The notes below the pieces were generated by a model that saw nothing but the letters and a program-made list of their open reading frames with translations, ran no database searches and was not told the DNA's origin. From contig DAOVJH010000003.1 of NCBI GenBank assembly GCA_030673345.1, forward strand, positions 1 through 17,097: a stretch of 17,097 bases of DNA, written 5' to 3'. Positions within the stretch are counted from its first letter, which is position 1. Each line of letters opens with the position of its first letter. The translations under genes were made by a program, and so were the position numbers. The DNA comes from Pseudomonadota bacterium. GTDB lineage: Bacteria > Pseudomonadota > Gammaproteobacteria > SZUA-229. Shown here piece after piece: positions 1 through 7,500 of the stretch.

Positions 1-765
1 CTGTTCACACAGATAGTATTACCTGATGGCGACATCCGCCCGCTCTCCTACTTCCTAAGTGATGAAACAGGTGCTGGCCCCGGCAATATCCGGCACTATA
101 ACTACCGCCGTGCCATCACTGTTGAAGCAGATCTGGATACATCACAGATGAACACAGTCGAAGCCAATGACCTGATCAGACAGCGCTGGCTCGAGATAGC
201 CAGTCTATATACTGAAAATGACCTGAATTTCAGTGGTCAGCTAGATGATATCAATGAGAGCATTAACTCGATGTTCATCCTCCTGCTGTTTGGCGTCCTG
301 CTCATCTATGCCATCCTCGGCACCCAGTTTAAAAGCTATTTTCAGCCCCTTATCATCTTATCAACCGTACCGATGGCTTTCACCGGCGTCACCCTGGGAC
401 TGCTCATCACCAGCAATCCACTGAGCCTGTATACCCTGTACGGTGTTGTTGCACTGGCCGGCATCGCGGTTAATGCCGCCATCGTCCTCATCTCTGCAGC
501 CAACACCCGACTACAAGACGGCATGAGCATCACCCACGCAACGGTATACGCAGCCCGCCGCCGGGTAATTCCGATATTGATCACGACCTTAACAACCATT
601 GCCGGCTTATCATCGCTGGCTCTGGGGCTGGGTGGTGAATCACTGATATGGGGACCGGTAGCAACAGCCATCGTCTGGGGACTGGCATTTTCCAGTCTGC
701 TTACCCTGTTTGCGATACCCTTAATATTCAGACTTTTTGTCAGCGAACCAGAGCTAAATCACTGA
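1..765 (+). CDS. RND-family efflux transporter permease, C-terminal part (5' end outside window)
   Basis: The reading frame is open from the first base, so only the last 254 residues are visible. They match the C-terminal half of an AcrB/HAE1-like RND permease: the end of the periplasmic porter domain (about residues 1-85), then several membrane helices. A GIAVNAAIVLIS stretch stands where RND pumps have the GxxVNNAIVLID signature, and RRRVIPILITTLTTIAGLSSLALG matches the conserved loop and helix that follow it. Such pumps export drugs, bile acids or metals from the inner membrane or periplasm, driven by protons, together with a membrane-fusion protein and an outer-membrane channel. Any partner genes would lie upstream, outside the window. 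The substrate cannot be predicted from this fragment. No clear terminator follows. Confidence 0.9.
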   Translation: MFTQIVLPDGDIRPLSYFLSDETGAGPGNIRHYNYRRAITVEADLDTSQMNTVEANDLIRQRWLEIASLYTENDLNFSGQLDDINESINSMFILLLFGVLLIYAILGTQFKSYFQPLIILSTVPMAFTGVTLGLLITSNPLSLYTLYGVVALAGIAVNAAIVLISAANTRLQDGMSITHATVYAARRRVIPILITTLTTIAGLSSLALGLGGESLIWGPVATAIVWGLAFSSLLTLFAIPLIFRLFVSEPELNH

Positions 766-841
766 TCAAATTTATACCCGATATAAGCAGACTGATGAGC
801 TCAACTTATTTTTATAATAATTAAACGAAACAGCTGGTTTA

Positions 842-869
842 CCGACAAGAATGGGTTATTCTATATATT
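842..869 (+). promoter_or_regulatory. Candidate sigma-70 promoter for dksA
   Basis: In the 204-nt gap upstream of dksA, CCGACA (842-847) and TATATT (864-869) are separated by 16 nt and match the -35 and -10 consensus at 4/6 and 5/6 positions. This would give a leader of roughly 95 nt. A perfect TATAAT at 813-818 is an alternative -10 without a good -35. The region is AT-rich, so chance matches are likely. I see no gene in 766-969. Confidence 0.3.
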
Positions 870-969
870 TGCATTGGGCAACGGATTCATGGTAAAAAGT
901 CGCTCGCAATATTTTATACAAAACACAAATCAACTAAGTTGTTGATTTTATATACATTTGGAGTTTTAG

Positions 970-1404
970 ATGGCCAATACGTCGCCAACCGAAAATCACA
1001 CTTTTAAGCCTTACAAAGAAAAAAAAGGCGAAGAATACATGAGTGAAGGACAGATTAAGCACTTCACAGAAATCCTTAATGCATGGAAAGTAGAACTGAT
1101 GTCTGAAGTCGACCGCACGGTTGACCATATGAAAGATGAAGCAGCTAACTTTCCAGACCCGGCTGACCGCGCCACACAGGAAGAAGAGTTTAGCCTCGAG
1201 CTGCGAACACGAGACCGTGAACGTAAACTCATCAAAAAAATTGACGACACACTGGCTCTGATGAGCAGCGGCGAATATGGTTACTGCGATACCTGTGGCG
1301 TCGAGATAGGCCTGCGCCGTATGGAGGCACGCCCTACTGCTACACAATGTATCGACTGCAAGAGCCTGGACGAGATCAAAGAGAAACAGACTCGCGGTAA
1401 GTAG
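970..1404 (+). CDS. dksA: RNA polymerase-binding transcription factor DksA
   Basis: DksA inserts a coiled coil into the RNA polymerase secondary channel. With ppGpp it retunes transcription of rRNA, ribosomal-protein and amino-acid genes. The 144 residues cover the whole family (E. coli 151). The coiled-coil tip carries the two functional aspartates (D63 and D66, in NFPDPADRA). The C4 zinc finger is complete (C106, C109, C127, C130), and the RDRERKLIKKI segment is nearly identical to E. coli. The start at 970 has GGAG at 960-963, six bases upstream, and the N-terminus aligns with E. coli DksA through PYKEKKGEEYMSE. A strong terminator follows directly. The next gene is gluQ, the usual gammaproteobacterial arrangement. 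Confidence 0.98.
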   Translation: MANTSPTENHTFKPYKEKKGEEYMSEGQIKHFTEILNAWKVELMSEVDRTVDHMKDEAANFPDPADRATQEEEFSLELRTRDRERKLIKKIDDTLALMSSGEYGYCDTCGVEIGLRRMEARPTATQCIDCKSLDEIKEKQTRGK

Positions 1405-1426
1405 TATTCACTTACAGTGTAGATCT

Positions 1427-1458
1427 AAAAAAGCCGGTATTTTTTATCGGCTTTTTTT
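1427..1458 (+). terminator. Rho-independent terminator of dksA
   Basis: A nine-base stem (AAAAAGCCG / CGGCTTTTT) closes an AT-rich loop and runs into seven T residues at 1452-1458, starting 22 bases after the dksA stop. It separates dksA from gluQ. In enteric bacteria a terminator at this same place is known to limit read-through into gluQ, so partial read-through is likely here too (inference). Confidence 0.9.
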
Positions 1459-1466
1459 ATGATTTT

Positions 1467-1561
1467 CCGCGAATGAACGCAAATAAAAGCGAATGAGGCG
1501 ATACTGATTATAAAACTAAAACAAGTTTTTTTCATTTGCGTTTATTTGCGTTCATCTGCGG
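1467..1561. repeat. Inverted repeat made of TTYATYTGCG-type decamers
   Basis: Two 30-nt arms, 1467-1496 and 1532-1561, are inverted copies of each other with four mismatches and a 35-nt spacer. Each arm is itself about three head-to-tail 10-nt units. The right arm reads TTCATTTGCG, TTTATTTGCG, TTCATCTGCG at 1531-1560. The left arm is the degenerate complement. Decamers of this type are scattered through many bacterial genomes in intergenic sites. The right arm ends 17 nt before the gluQ start, so the transcript could fold into a long hairpin next to the ribosome-binding region. No second copy was noticed in this window. Confidence 0.85.
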
Positions 1562-1578
1562 ATAAAAAAATCTTTTAA

Positions 1579-2481
1579 ATGCCCAACGATAAACAAACAA
1601 TCTACAAAGGACGTTTCGCCCCATCACCAACCGGCCCCGTTCATTTCGGTACACTGATCGCCGCTGTTGGCAGTTACCTGCAGGCAAAAGCAAATAATGG
1701 CAAATGGCTTATCCGCATGGAAGATGTTGATACCACACGAAAGGTTGAGGGTTCTGACAAAAAGATACTCGATACACTTGAAGCCTTTCGCTTTGAATGG
1801 GATGGAGAGATTATTTATCAATCTGAACAGACCAGACACTACGAAAAAGCATTAGAGCAGCTCATCGACCAATCATTAGTATTCCCCTGCCTATGCTCAC
1901 GCAAGCAGTTAACGACAATAGACAGCGATATTTATCCTGGCACCTGCAGAGATCGCAAGCTACCAGAAAATAATGAGCATGCTCTGCGTTTATTAGCCAA
2001 AAACATCACCATCGAATTTGATGATATCGTGATGGGCAAACAGTCACAAAGTATGGCTCAGCAATGTGGTGACTTTGTCATCAAACGCCGAGATGGTCTG
2101 TTCGCCTATCAGTTGGCTGTTGTGGTCGATGACGCTTTGCAAAACATAACAGAGATCGTACGCGGCTCTGATCTGCTCGATTCCACACCACGACAGGTTT
2201 ATATACAGCAGTTGCTTGGTTATCCAACACCTGCATACTGCCACCTGCCACTCGCCGTTGATAGCGATGGCAACAAGATCAGCAAGTCAGAAGGTGCGAC
2301 AAAAGTCGACATTAAAAACAGGGAGAAACTGATATGCAGTGTGCTGGTTTTTTTAGGTCAGAATCCACCTGCTGATTTATCCAGTTGCAATATTAACGAC
2401 ATCTGGAAGTGGGCAGAGGAGCACTGGGATGTGAGCCATATCCAATCTAAAACGCATATTCAACCTGTCCTAAGTCAATAA
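1579..2481 (+). CDS. gluQ: Glutamyl-queuosine tRNA(Asp) synthetase (GluQ-RS)
   Basis: GluQ-RS activates glutamate and attaches it to the queuosine at the anticodon wobble position of tRNA-Asp. It is a shortened glutamyl-tRNA synthetase without the anticodon-binding domain. The 300-residue length fits the family. Visible features are the GRFAPSPTGP entry to the Rossmann fold, the HIGH-like HFGT (22-25), the zinc site C104/C106/Y119/C123, and the KMSKS-like KISKS (233-237). The start is fixed by conservation: YKGRFAPSPTGP must sit near the N-terminus. No good Shine-Dalgarno sequence precedes the ATG, because the A/T-rich end of the decamer inverted repeat occupies that place. Translation may be weak or depend on read-through from dksA. 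Confidence 0.96.
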   Translation: MPNDKQTIYKGRFAPSPTGPVHFGTLIAAVGSYLQAKANNGKWLIRMEDVDTTRKVEGSDKKILDTLEAFRFEWDGEIIYQSEQTRHYEKALEQLIDQSLVFPCLCSRKQLTTIDSDIYPGTCRDRKLPENNEHALRLLAKNITIEFDDIVMGKQSQSMAQQCGDFVIKRRDGLFAYQLAVVVDDALQNITEIVRGSDLLDSTPRQVYIQQLLGYPTPAYCHLPLAVDSDGNKISKSEGATKVDIKNREKLICSVLVFLGQNPPADLSSCNINDIWKWAEEHWDVSHIQSKTHIQPVLSQ

Positions 2482-2600
2482 AATATCATGCAGTTATGGT
2501 AAAAGTCTGTGGACTGGCAACTCAAAAAATCATCGAAGTTTTGAGAAGCACCGTGTATGCTAAACAACAAACGTAAAAATAATTTAAAGGGGAAACCACT

Positions 2601-4565
2601 GTGTCTGACGTAGATATCAAGTCTGTCTTAATCGAGAACCGCTTATTCAAGCCCAGTGCTGAATTCACTGCAAAAGCACGTCTAAAACCTGATGATTTAA
2701 AAGCCCTACATCAACAGGCTGATGAAGATTACGAAGGTTTCTGGGCAGACCAGGCCAGACAACACATGGACTGGCACACACCCTTCACCACGACACTGGA
2801 TGACTCTCAGGCACCTCATTTCAAATGGTTCACCGATGGCACCATGAATGTCAGCTACAATTGCATCGACCGTCATCTGGCAAACAATGCAGATAAAACT
2901 GCCATCATCTTTGAAGGTGAAGGCGGCGATACACAGCACATCAGTTACCAGCAGCTACATGATGATGTCTGCCAGTTTGCCAATGCATTAAAAGCAAAAG
3001 GTATAAACAAAGGTGACCGTATCGTCATCTACATGCCGATGGTTCCCGAAGCAGTCGTTGCCATGCAGGCATGCGCGCGGATCGGTGCGATTCACTCGAT
3101 CGTGTTTGGTGGTTTTTCAGCTGATTCTCTACGCGACCGTATCGAAGATGCTCAGGCAGCCATGCTCATTACCGCTGATGGCGGTACCCGCGGCGGAAAG
3201 ATTGTCGGGCTTAAAGAAGCTGCAGACAAGGCGTTGAGCAGCGGCTGCGACAGTATTAAAAATGTCATCGTATTAAAACGCAGCGGTCACGATGTAACGA
3301 TGCAGGACGGCCGTGATACATGGTGGTCAGATGCAGTTGCAGGACAGGACACGACTTGCGAACCAGAATGGGTCAATTCAGAACACCCGCTCTTTTTACT
3401 GTACACATCAGGCTCTACCGGCAAGCCAAAAGGCATCGTGCATTCCAGTGCCGGTTATCTGCTCAACGCAGTTATCACCAACCTGTGGGTATTCGATCTG
3501 CAGGATGATGATATCTTCTGGTGTACTGCCGATGTCGGCTGGATTACCGGCCATACCTACGTCGCTTATGGTCCATTAGCAACCGGCGCGACCATCGTCA
3601 TGTTTGAAGGCGCACCGGTCATACCCGATGCCGGTCGTTTCTGGAAGATGGTCGAACAGCATAAAGTCACTGTTTTCTACACCGCACCGACCGCTATACG
3701 TGCCCTGATGAAATTTGGCGATGAATTCCCTAACCGTTATGACCTGTCTTCCTTACGCTTGCTCGGTACCGTAGGCGAACCCATAAACCCGGAAGCATGG
3801 ATGTGGTATCACACCGTCATCGGCAAAGAGCGCTGCCCGATTGTGGATACCTGGTGGCAAACCGAAACCGGTGCCAATGTGCTTACCCCTATTCCCGGGG
3901 TCACCGCAACCAAACCGGGCTCCTGCACCTTCGCATTACCCGGCATGGCCGTTGACATCGTCAATGAAGAGGGTGAATTTATCACCGAAGCCAATAAAGG
4001 CGGTTACCTGGTTATCACAAAACCCTGGCCGTCAATGGTGAGAACAGTCTGGGGAGACGATGAACGTTATGTAGACACTTACTTCCCTAAATTTGATGGT
4101 AAATACTATCTTGCTGGTGACAGCGCACGCCGTGATGAAGACGGCTATTTCTGGATCATGGGGCGCATCGACGACGTATTAAATGTTTCAGGCCACCGCC
4201 TCGGCACGATGGAAGTTGAATCGGCACTGGTTGCGCATGAAGCTGTCGTCGAAGCCGCCGTCGTCAGTCGCCCACACGAAGTAAAAGGTGAAGCCATCGT
4301 CGCCTTTGTTATCTGTAAAGGTGACCGCCCTGTCGGTGAAGAGGCTGAAAAGATGGTCGCTGAGCTGCGCAACTGGGTTGGTGAACAGATCGGTGCCATC
4401 GCAAAACCTGATGATATCCGTTTCGCTGATGGTCTGCCTAAGACACGCTCCGGAAAAATTATGCGCCGCCTGTTAAGAACCATCGCTGCTGGTGAAGAGA
4501 TCACTTCAGATACTTCAACACTGGAAAATGAAGCGGTTGTTGCACAACTGCAAGGGGAAGCGTAA
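2601..4565 (+). CDS. acs: Acetyl-CoA synthetase (acetate-CoA ligase, AMP-forming)
   Basis: Acs converts acetate, ATP and CoA to acetyl-CoA, AMP and pyrophosphate, allowing growth on or recycling of acetate. At 654 residues it is full length (E. coli 652). It shows the N-terminal ACAS domain (about 30-90), the P-loop [11 protein letters not shown] (268-278), the DTWWQTETG motif (416-424), the hinge region [13 protein letters not shown] (521-533) and the catalytic lysine K619 in PKTRSGK. W419 matches the tryptophan that limits the pocket to acetate, arguing against a propionyl- or longer acyl-CoA ligase. K619 is the residue that protein acetyltransferases silence in Acs (family knowledge). The start is GTG with AAGGGG (2587-2592) eight bases upstream. 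The 119-nt gap before it contains a 7-bp hairpin (2521-2545) but no convincing promoter. The CopZ-type gene follows 36 nt downstream without a terminator. Confidence 0.97.
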   Translation: MSDVDIKSVLIENRLFKPSAEFTAKARLKPDDLKALHQQADEDYEGFWADQARQHMDWHTPFTTTLDDSQAPHFKWFTDGTMNVSYNCIDRHLANNADKTAIIFEGEGGDTQHISYQQLHDDVCQFANALKAKGINKGDRIVIYMPMVPEAVVAMQACARIGAIHSIVFGGFSADSLRDRIEDAQAAMLITADGGTRGGKIVGLKEAADKALSSGCDSIKNVIVLKRSGHDVTMQDGRDTWWSDAVAGQDTTCEPEWVNSEHPLFLLYTSGSTGKPKGIVHSSAGYLLNAVITNLWVFDLQDDDIFWCTADVGWITGHTYVAYGPLATGATIVMFEGAPVIPDAGRFWKMVEQHKVTVFYTAPTAIRALMKFGDEFPNRYDLSSLRLLGTVGEPINPEAWMWYHTVIGKERCPIVDTWWQTETGANVLTPIPGVTATKPGSCTFALPGMAVDIVNEEGEFITEANKGGYLVITKPWPSMVRTVWGDDERYVDTYFPKFDGKYYLAGDSARRDEDGYFWIMGRIDDVLNVSGHRLGTMEVESALVAHEAVVEAAVVSRPHEVKGEAIVAFVICKGDRPVGEEAEKMVAELRNWVGEQIGAIAKPDDIRFADGLPKTRSGKIMRRLLRTIAAGEEITSDTSTLENEAVVAQLQGEA

Positions 4566-4601
4566 AACGTATCTATATGATTTACGTTAATGGTGATTGG
4601 C

Positions 4602-5027
4602 ATGAGTGACTGTTGCATCCAGAAAAAGACATCAGGTATCTACCCGAAGTCACACCTCTGTCCTGTTAACGGAAAATCATATGACAGCGTTAACCGTAAA
4701 ACATTACTGCACCATATCACACACCCCTGGCGTAATTCGATAACGGAACAAGGTTACTATTTTTGCACTGACCCTTTCTGCGATGTCGTTTATTTTGGAC
4801 AGGACGATAGTACGGTTAGCAGCAGTGCGTTACGAGACACCGTATGGCAAAAATCAAAAGTTACAGACGCCATGATCTGTTATTGCTTTGGTGTAACGAA
4901 AGCACAAGCACTTTCAGATAAAAGCATTAAAAGCTTTATAATAGAACAAACAAAAAACGCTCTTTGCTCTTGCGAAACAAGCAATCCATCGGGTCATTGC
5001 TGTTTAAAAGACTTTCCGAAATCATAA
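4602..5027 (+). CDS. CopZ-type zinc and [2Fe-2S] binding protein, stand-alone
   Basis: This 141-residue cysteine-rich protein matches the N-terminal half of Archaeoglobus CopZ: a zinc-binding domain with candidate ligands C4/C5, C20, C55 and C60, then a BFD-like [2Fe-2S] domain with CYCFG (C93, C95) and C122/C124 (CSCETSNPSG) plus C133/C134. In Archaeoglobus the whole protein delivers copper to a P-type ATPase through a separate HMA domain with MxCxxC. That domain is absent here. Family members are usually labelled putative iron-sulfur metallochaperones, and the function is not settled. The start at 4602 is chosen because GGTGAT (4592-4597), an exact match to the 16S tail, lies just before it. 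An upstream in-frame ATG at 4590 has no such site. The nearest neighbours (acs, HPP gene) are not copper genes. Confidence 0.88.
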   Translation: MSDCCIQKKTSGIYPKSHLCPVNGKSYDSVNRKTLLHHITHPWRNSITEQGYYFCTDPFCDVVYFGQDDSTVSSSALRDTVWQKSKVTDAMICYCFGVTKAQALSDKSIKSFIIEQTKNALCSCETSNPSGHCCLKDFPKS

Positions 5028-5041
5028 TATAATAAAACCAG

Positions 5042-5986
5042 ATGAAAGAAACAATCCTGCAATATCTTGGGTTCGAACGTTATCGGGTAAGCCATACCGA
5101 AAAGCTTGTTTCTGCACTGGGGGCATTTTTAGGCATATTGCTGGTCTTTTACAGCAGCACGTATTTTCTGCAGGATTCATCATCGTATTTGATCGTCGCC
5201 TCGATGGGTGCATCAGCCGTTTTACTCTTTGCCGTGCCGCATGGCCCTCTGTCACAGCCCTGGCCTCTCATCGGCGGCCATCTGATCTCTGCCGTTATCG
5301 GCATAAGCTGCGCTAAATTTATACCTGATATCTTTATTGCTGCACCCCTTGCTGTAGGAATAGCCGTCGGCGCAATGTACTACTTTCATTGCATTCATCC
5401 ACCGGGCGGCGCTACTGCTTTATCGGCAGTAGTCGGAGGCAATACTGTACATGAGCTGGGGTACCAATTTATGTTGACCCCTGTACTGATCAATGTAATA
5501 GCAATAATCAGTGTTGCTATCATCTTCAATTACTTTTTTAAATGGCGTCGCTACCCGGCATACCTCGCTCAGAAAATGGCTTCAGCCAATAAAGATACAT
5601 CTGACGGTTCTTATGGTGCCATCTCACATGAAGATTTTGTCTATGCTCTAAGCGAATTCGAATCTTTCATCGATATCTCAGAAAATGATCTATTAAAAAT
5701 TTACGACCTTGTTACTCAACGCCATCAGAGCACAAACATTCAGCATCATGAATTAAAAAACGGACACTACTACAGCAATGGTGAATACGGTGACCTTTGG
5801 TCTGTCAGACAAATTGTGGATTGGGCTGACACAGAAGATTCTGGCGAAGAACAGCTAATCTACAAAATAATCGCAGGTGCAGACAGACGCAACTCAGGCG
5901 TCATGACGAAAAACGCATTTTCACGCTGGGCTAAACATGAGGTTATACGTGATGAAGATAACTGGCGGCGAGTCGATGAGGATTAA
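5042..5986 (+). CDS. HPP family integral membrane protein with a non-CBS C-terminal tail
   Basis: Residues 20-170 form the HPP membrane domain: about four to five hydrophobic segments, the SMGASAVLLFAVP helix (54-66) and the family signature HPPGGAT (119-125). A plant and a cyanobacterial HPP protein have been reported to move nitrite, and the bacterial role is otherwise open. From about residue 171 a soluble tail begins. Its first part (ISHEDFVYALSEFESFIDISENDLLKIY) resembles the linker that precedes CBS domains in longer HPP proteins. The last 80 residues (YYSNGEYGDLWSVRQIVDW to the end) do not look like CBS repeats. No Shine-Dalgarno sequence is visible. The gene begins 14 nt after the CopZ-type gene and its stop overlaps the next start by one base. 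Confidence 0.9.
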   Translation: MKETILQYLGFERYRVSHTEKLVSALGAFLGILLVFYSSTYFLQDSSSYLIVASMGASAVLLFAVPHGPLSQPWPLIGGHLISAVIGISCAKFIPDIFIAAPLAVGIAVGAMYYFHCIHPPGGATALSAVVGGNTVHELGYQFMLTPVLINVIAIISVAIIFNYFFKWRRYPAYLAQKMASANKDTSDGSYGAISHEDFVYALSEFESFIDISENDLLKIYDLVTQRHQSTNIQHHELKNGHYYSNGEYGDLWSVRQIVDWADTEDSGEEQLIYKIIAGADRRNSGVMTKNAFSRWAKHEVIRDEDNWRRVDED

Positions 5987-6255
5987 TGAAGCTCCACATA
6001 AAAGTTATCCCTTCATCATCAAAGGACAGCATCACTGGCATGCTGGAAGACACCGTAAAGATAAAAGTTAAAGCCCCACCTGAAAAAGGTAAAGCCAACA
6101 AAGCTGTCATCAAAATCCTTGAAAAAAGTCTCGGATTAGCAAAAGGCTCAATCAAGATCACCAGCGGTACAGCATCCTCCAGAAAAGTGATCGAGATTAC
6201 CGGTGCCGATGATGAGACCATCAACAAAAAATTAACGGATATCTGTAACAAATAA
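5986..6255 (+). CDS. DUF167 (YggU-like, UPF0235) small protein
   Basis: The 89 residues show the DUF167 fold pattern: an N-terminal strand LHIKVIPSSSKDSITG, the central KIKVKAPPEKGKANKAVIKIL and the SGTASSRKVIEI segment. The family is widespread and structurally known, but its biochemical role is unknown. In many proteobacteria it sits behind a YggT-type membrane protein gene, whereas here it follows an HPP membrane protein. Its ATG shares one base with the upstream TAA (TAATG), a typical layout for translational coupling, and it has no good ribosome-binding site of its own. No terminator follows. Confidence 0.93.
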   Translation: MKLHIKVIPSSSKDSITGMLEDTVKIKVKAPPEKGKANKAVIKILEKSLGLAKGSIKITSGTASSRKVIEITGADDETINKKLTDICNK

Positions 6256-6336
6256 TATCAAACTCAAACACCCTCTGCCCTCAGTAAAACTGACGACGTA
6301 GACCGCATTTACAGGTAACAAGCCTTGTACATGCCG

Positions 6337-6365
6337 TTGCCTTAAGTGATTCTCAGCAGTACAAT
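6337..6365 (+). promoter_or_regulatory. Sigma-70 type promoter for the HAD phosphatase gene
   Basis: TTGCCT (6337-6342) and TACAAT (6360-6365) are spaced by exactly 17 nt and match consensus at 4/6 and 5/6 positions. The predicted start near 6372 would give a leader of about 16 nt carrying the ribosome-binding site AGGGGAG (6376-6382). This supports the HAD gene as a separate transcription unit and the downstream start at 6388. Confidence 0.55.
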
Positions 6366-6387
6366 AGTTTCTATCAGGGGAGTACCC

Positions 6388-7164
6388 ATGCCAGCAATAC
6401 TATTCGATCTTGATGGTGTTTTATATGAAGGCGGCAGACCCATTAGCGGTGCCGCTGATACGGTTAACTGGTTCAGCCAGAACCACATCCCTCACCTGTT
6501 CCTGACAAACACCACGTCTAAATCACGATCTGAACTCGTCGTAAAACTGGCAGAAATGGGCATCGAAACAAAAAGAGAAGATTTCTTAACACCACCTGTT
6601 GCGGCCAGACAATGGCTGCACTCTAATCACATCGATAACATCGCCGTGTTTGTGCCAGAAACAACGAAAGAAGAATTCTCTGACTTTAATATAGTTAATG
6701 AAGATACAGATGTTCCTGACGCAGTCATCGTAGGCGATCTGGGAGAACAATGGACATTTGATACGATGAACAAAGTTTTCCGCATGCTGATCGATAACAA
6801 ACAAAGCAAACTTATTGCTTTAGGTATGACACGTTACTGGCGAACAGAATCAGGGTTGCAGTTAGATGTTGGACCGATGATAAAAGCGTTTGAATACGCA
6901 GCTGGCGTCAATGCCGTCATCACCGGCAAACCGGCAGAAGCATTTTTTCAGGCCGCTGTTAGCCTGTTAGGAGAAACAGATAATATCGTGATGATCGGTG
7001 ATGACATCCGAGGCGATATCGAAGCTTCACAGCATGCCGGCTTAACGGCCATACAGGTCCGTACCGGCAAGTTTTCAGCGTCTGATCTTGAACTGGGCAT
7101 AACGCCAGATGCCACGCTTGACTCAGTGGCGGCATTAGTCGACTGGTGGCAGTCAAACATGTGA
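6388..7164 (+). CDS. HAD-IIA family phosphatase (LHPP-like, TIGR01458 type)
   Basis: A HAD hydrolase of the IIA subfamily, 258 residues long. All four motifs are present: the nucleophile and acid/base pair D7 and D9 in FDLDGVLYEG, T40 in LFLTNTTSK, K181 in ITGKPAEAFF, and the metal-binding D205/D206 in MIGDDIRGD. Between motifs II and III lies a C2 cap. The sequence resembles the LHPP group (phospholysine phosphohistidine inorganic pyrophosphate phosphatase). Related IIA enzymes act on sugar phosphates or nucleoside monophosphates, so the substrate remains uncertain. An in-frame ATG at 6346 would add 14 residues before the catalytic strand, but family members begin directly at this strand, and AGGGGAG lies six to seven bases before 6388. 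It is the last plus-strand gene. Confidence 0.92.
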   Translation: MPAILFDLDGVLYEGGRPISGAADTVNWFSQNHIPHLFLTNTTSKSRSELVVKLAEMGIETKREDFLTPPVAARQWLHSNHIDNIAVFVPETTKEEFSDFNIVNEDTDVPDAVIVGDLGEQWTFDTMNKVFRMLIDNKQSKLIALGMTRYWRTESGLQLDVGPMIKAFEYAAGVNAVITGKPAEAFFQAAVSLLGETDNIVMIGDDIRGDIEASQHAGLTAIQVRTGKFSASDLELGITPDATLDSVAALVDWWQSNM

Positions 7165-7181
7165 GCTGACGCCTGGTTTTT
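7148..7181 (+). terminator. Weak candidate terminator overlapping the end of the HAD gene
   Basis: GGC-A-GTC (7148-7154) can pair with GACGCC (7168-7173) with one bulged base and a 13-nt loop, followed by TGG and five T residues to 7181. The stem is short and includes the stop codon, so this is only a possibility. The rest of the convergent gap to 7285 shows nothing clear. Confidence 0.3.
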
Positions 7182-7285
7182 CAATAAAGTAATCCTGTCC
7201 AGCCTGATATAAATCTCATCATCTCGTAAGGTTCAGTCATTTCATTGCATTATTCAGGGTATACATAGGTAAAACACAACGGTTA

Positions 7286-7474
7286 TTACTCGTCGTCCCG
7301 GAGAATCATTAACAGACAAGCGCCTTCATGATCAACATTAACCTGAACTCGAATCGGTCGACAACAGACCGAACAATCCTCGTAATAATCTGACTCACTG
7401 ATAGAATTGTCGACCAGTATCTCAATGTCTTCGCCACAATAAGGACAGATGATATTGCGGTTTAGCAGCTCCAT
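7286..7474 (-). CDS. CPxCG-motif cysteine-rich small protein
   Basis: A 62-residue protein with CPYCG at 10-14 and C34-x2-C37-C38-R-P, the spacing of the CPxCG (PF14255-type) family. Two CxxC pairs are expected to bind one zinc ion as a zinc ribbon. Family function is unknown. It starts 26 nt after the dctM stop on the same strand with no terminator between, so it is probably co-transcribed with the TRAP genes. I see no strong ribosome-binding site. It ends in an acidic RDDE. Confidence 0.88.
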   Translation of the reverse strand: MELLNRNIICPYCGEDIEILVDNSISESDYYEDCSVCCRPIRVQVNVDHEGACLLMILRDDE

Positions 7475-7500
7475 GAGAAAAAGATGATTTCGCCAAGCGG

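Noticed and set aside
928..947. Palindrome AATCAAC/GTTGATT upstream of dksA as an operator or terminator
   Set aside because: Seven AT-rich base pairs near the dksA start could be chance, there is no T-tract after it, and no known operator matches.
934..1347. 137-codon open frame antisense to dksA
   Set aside because: Shadow of dksA codon bias; no ribosome-binding site or known family.
1467..1561. Possible CRISPR-like array
   Set aside because: The units are 10 nt with no unique spacers and form one inverted pair, so it is an intergenic repeat and not a CRISPR.
4590..4601. Upstream ATG of the CopZ-type protein
   Set aside because: Its codons contain the GGTGAT ribosome-binding site that serves the ATG at 4602.
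4145..4618. 157-codon open frame antisense to the end of acs
   Set aside because: It lies wholly on the reverse of a strongly conserved gene, has serine- and proline-rich random composition and no recognisable domain.
6346..6387. Longer N-terminus for the HAD phosphatase
   Set aside because: The extra 14 residues would overlap the predicted promoter -10 box and the ribosome-binding site, and relatives begin at the catalytic strand.
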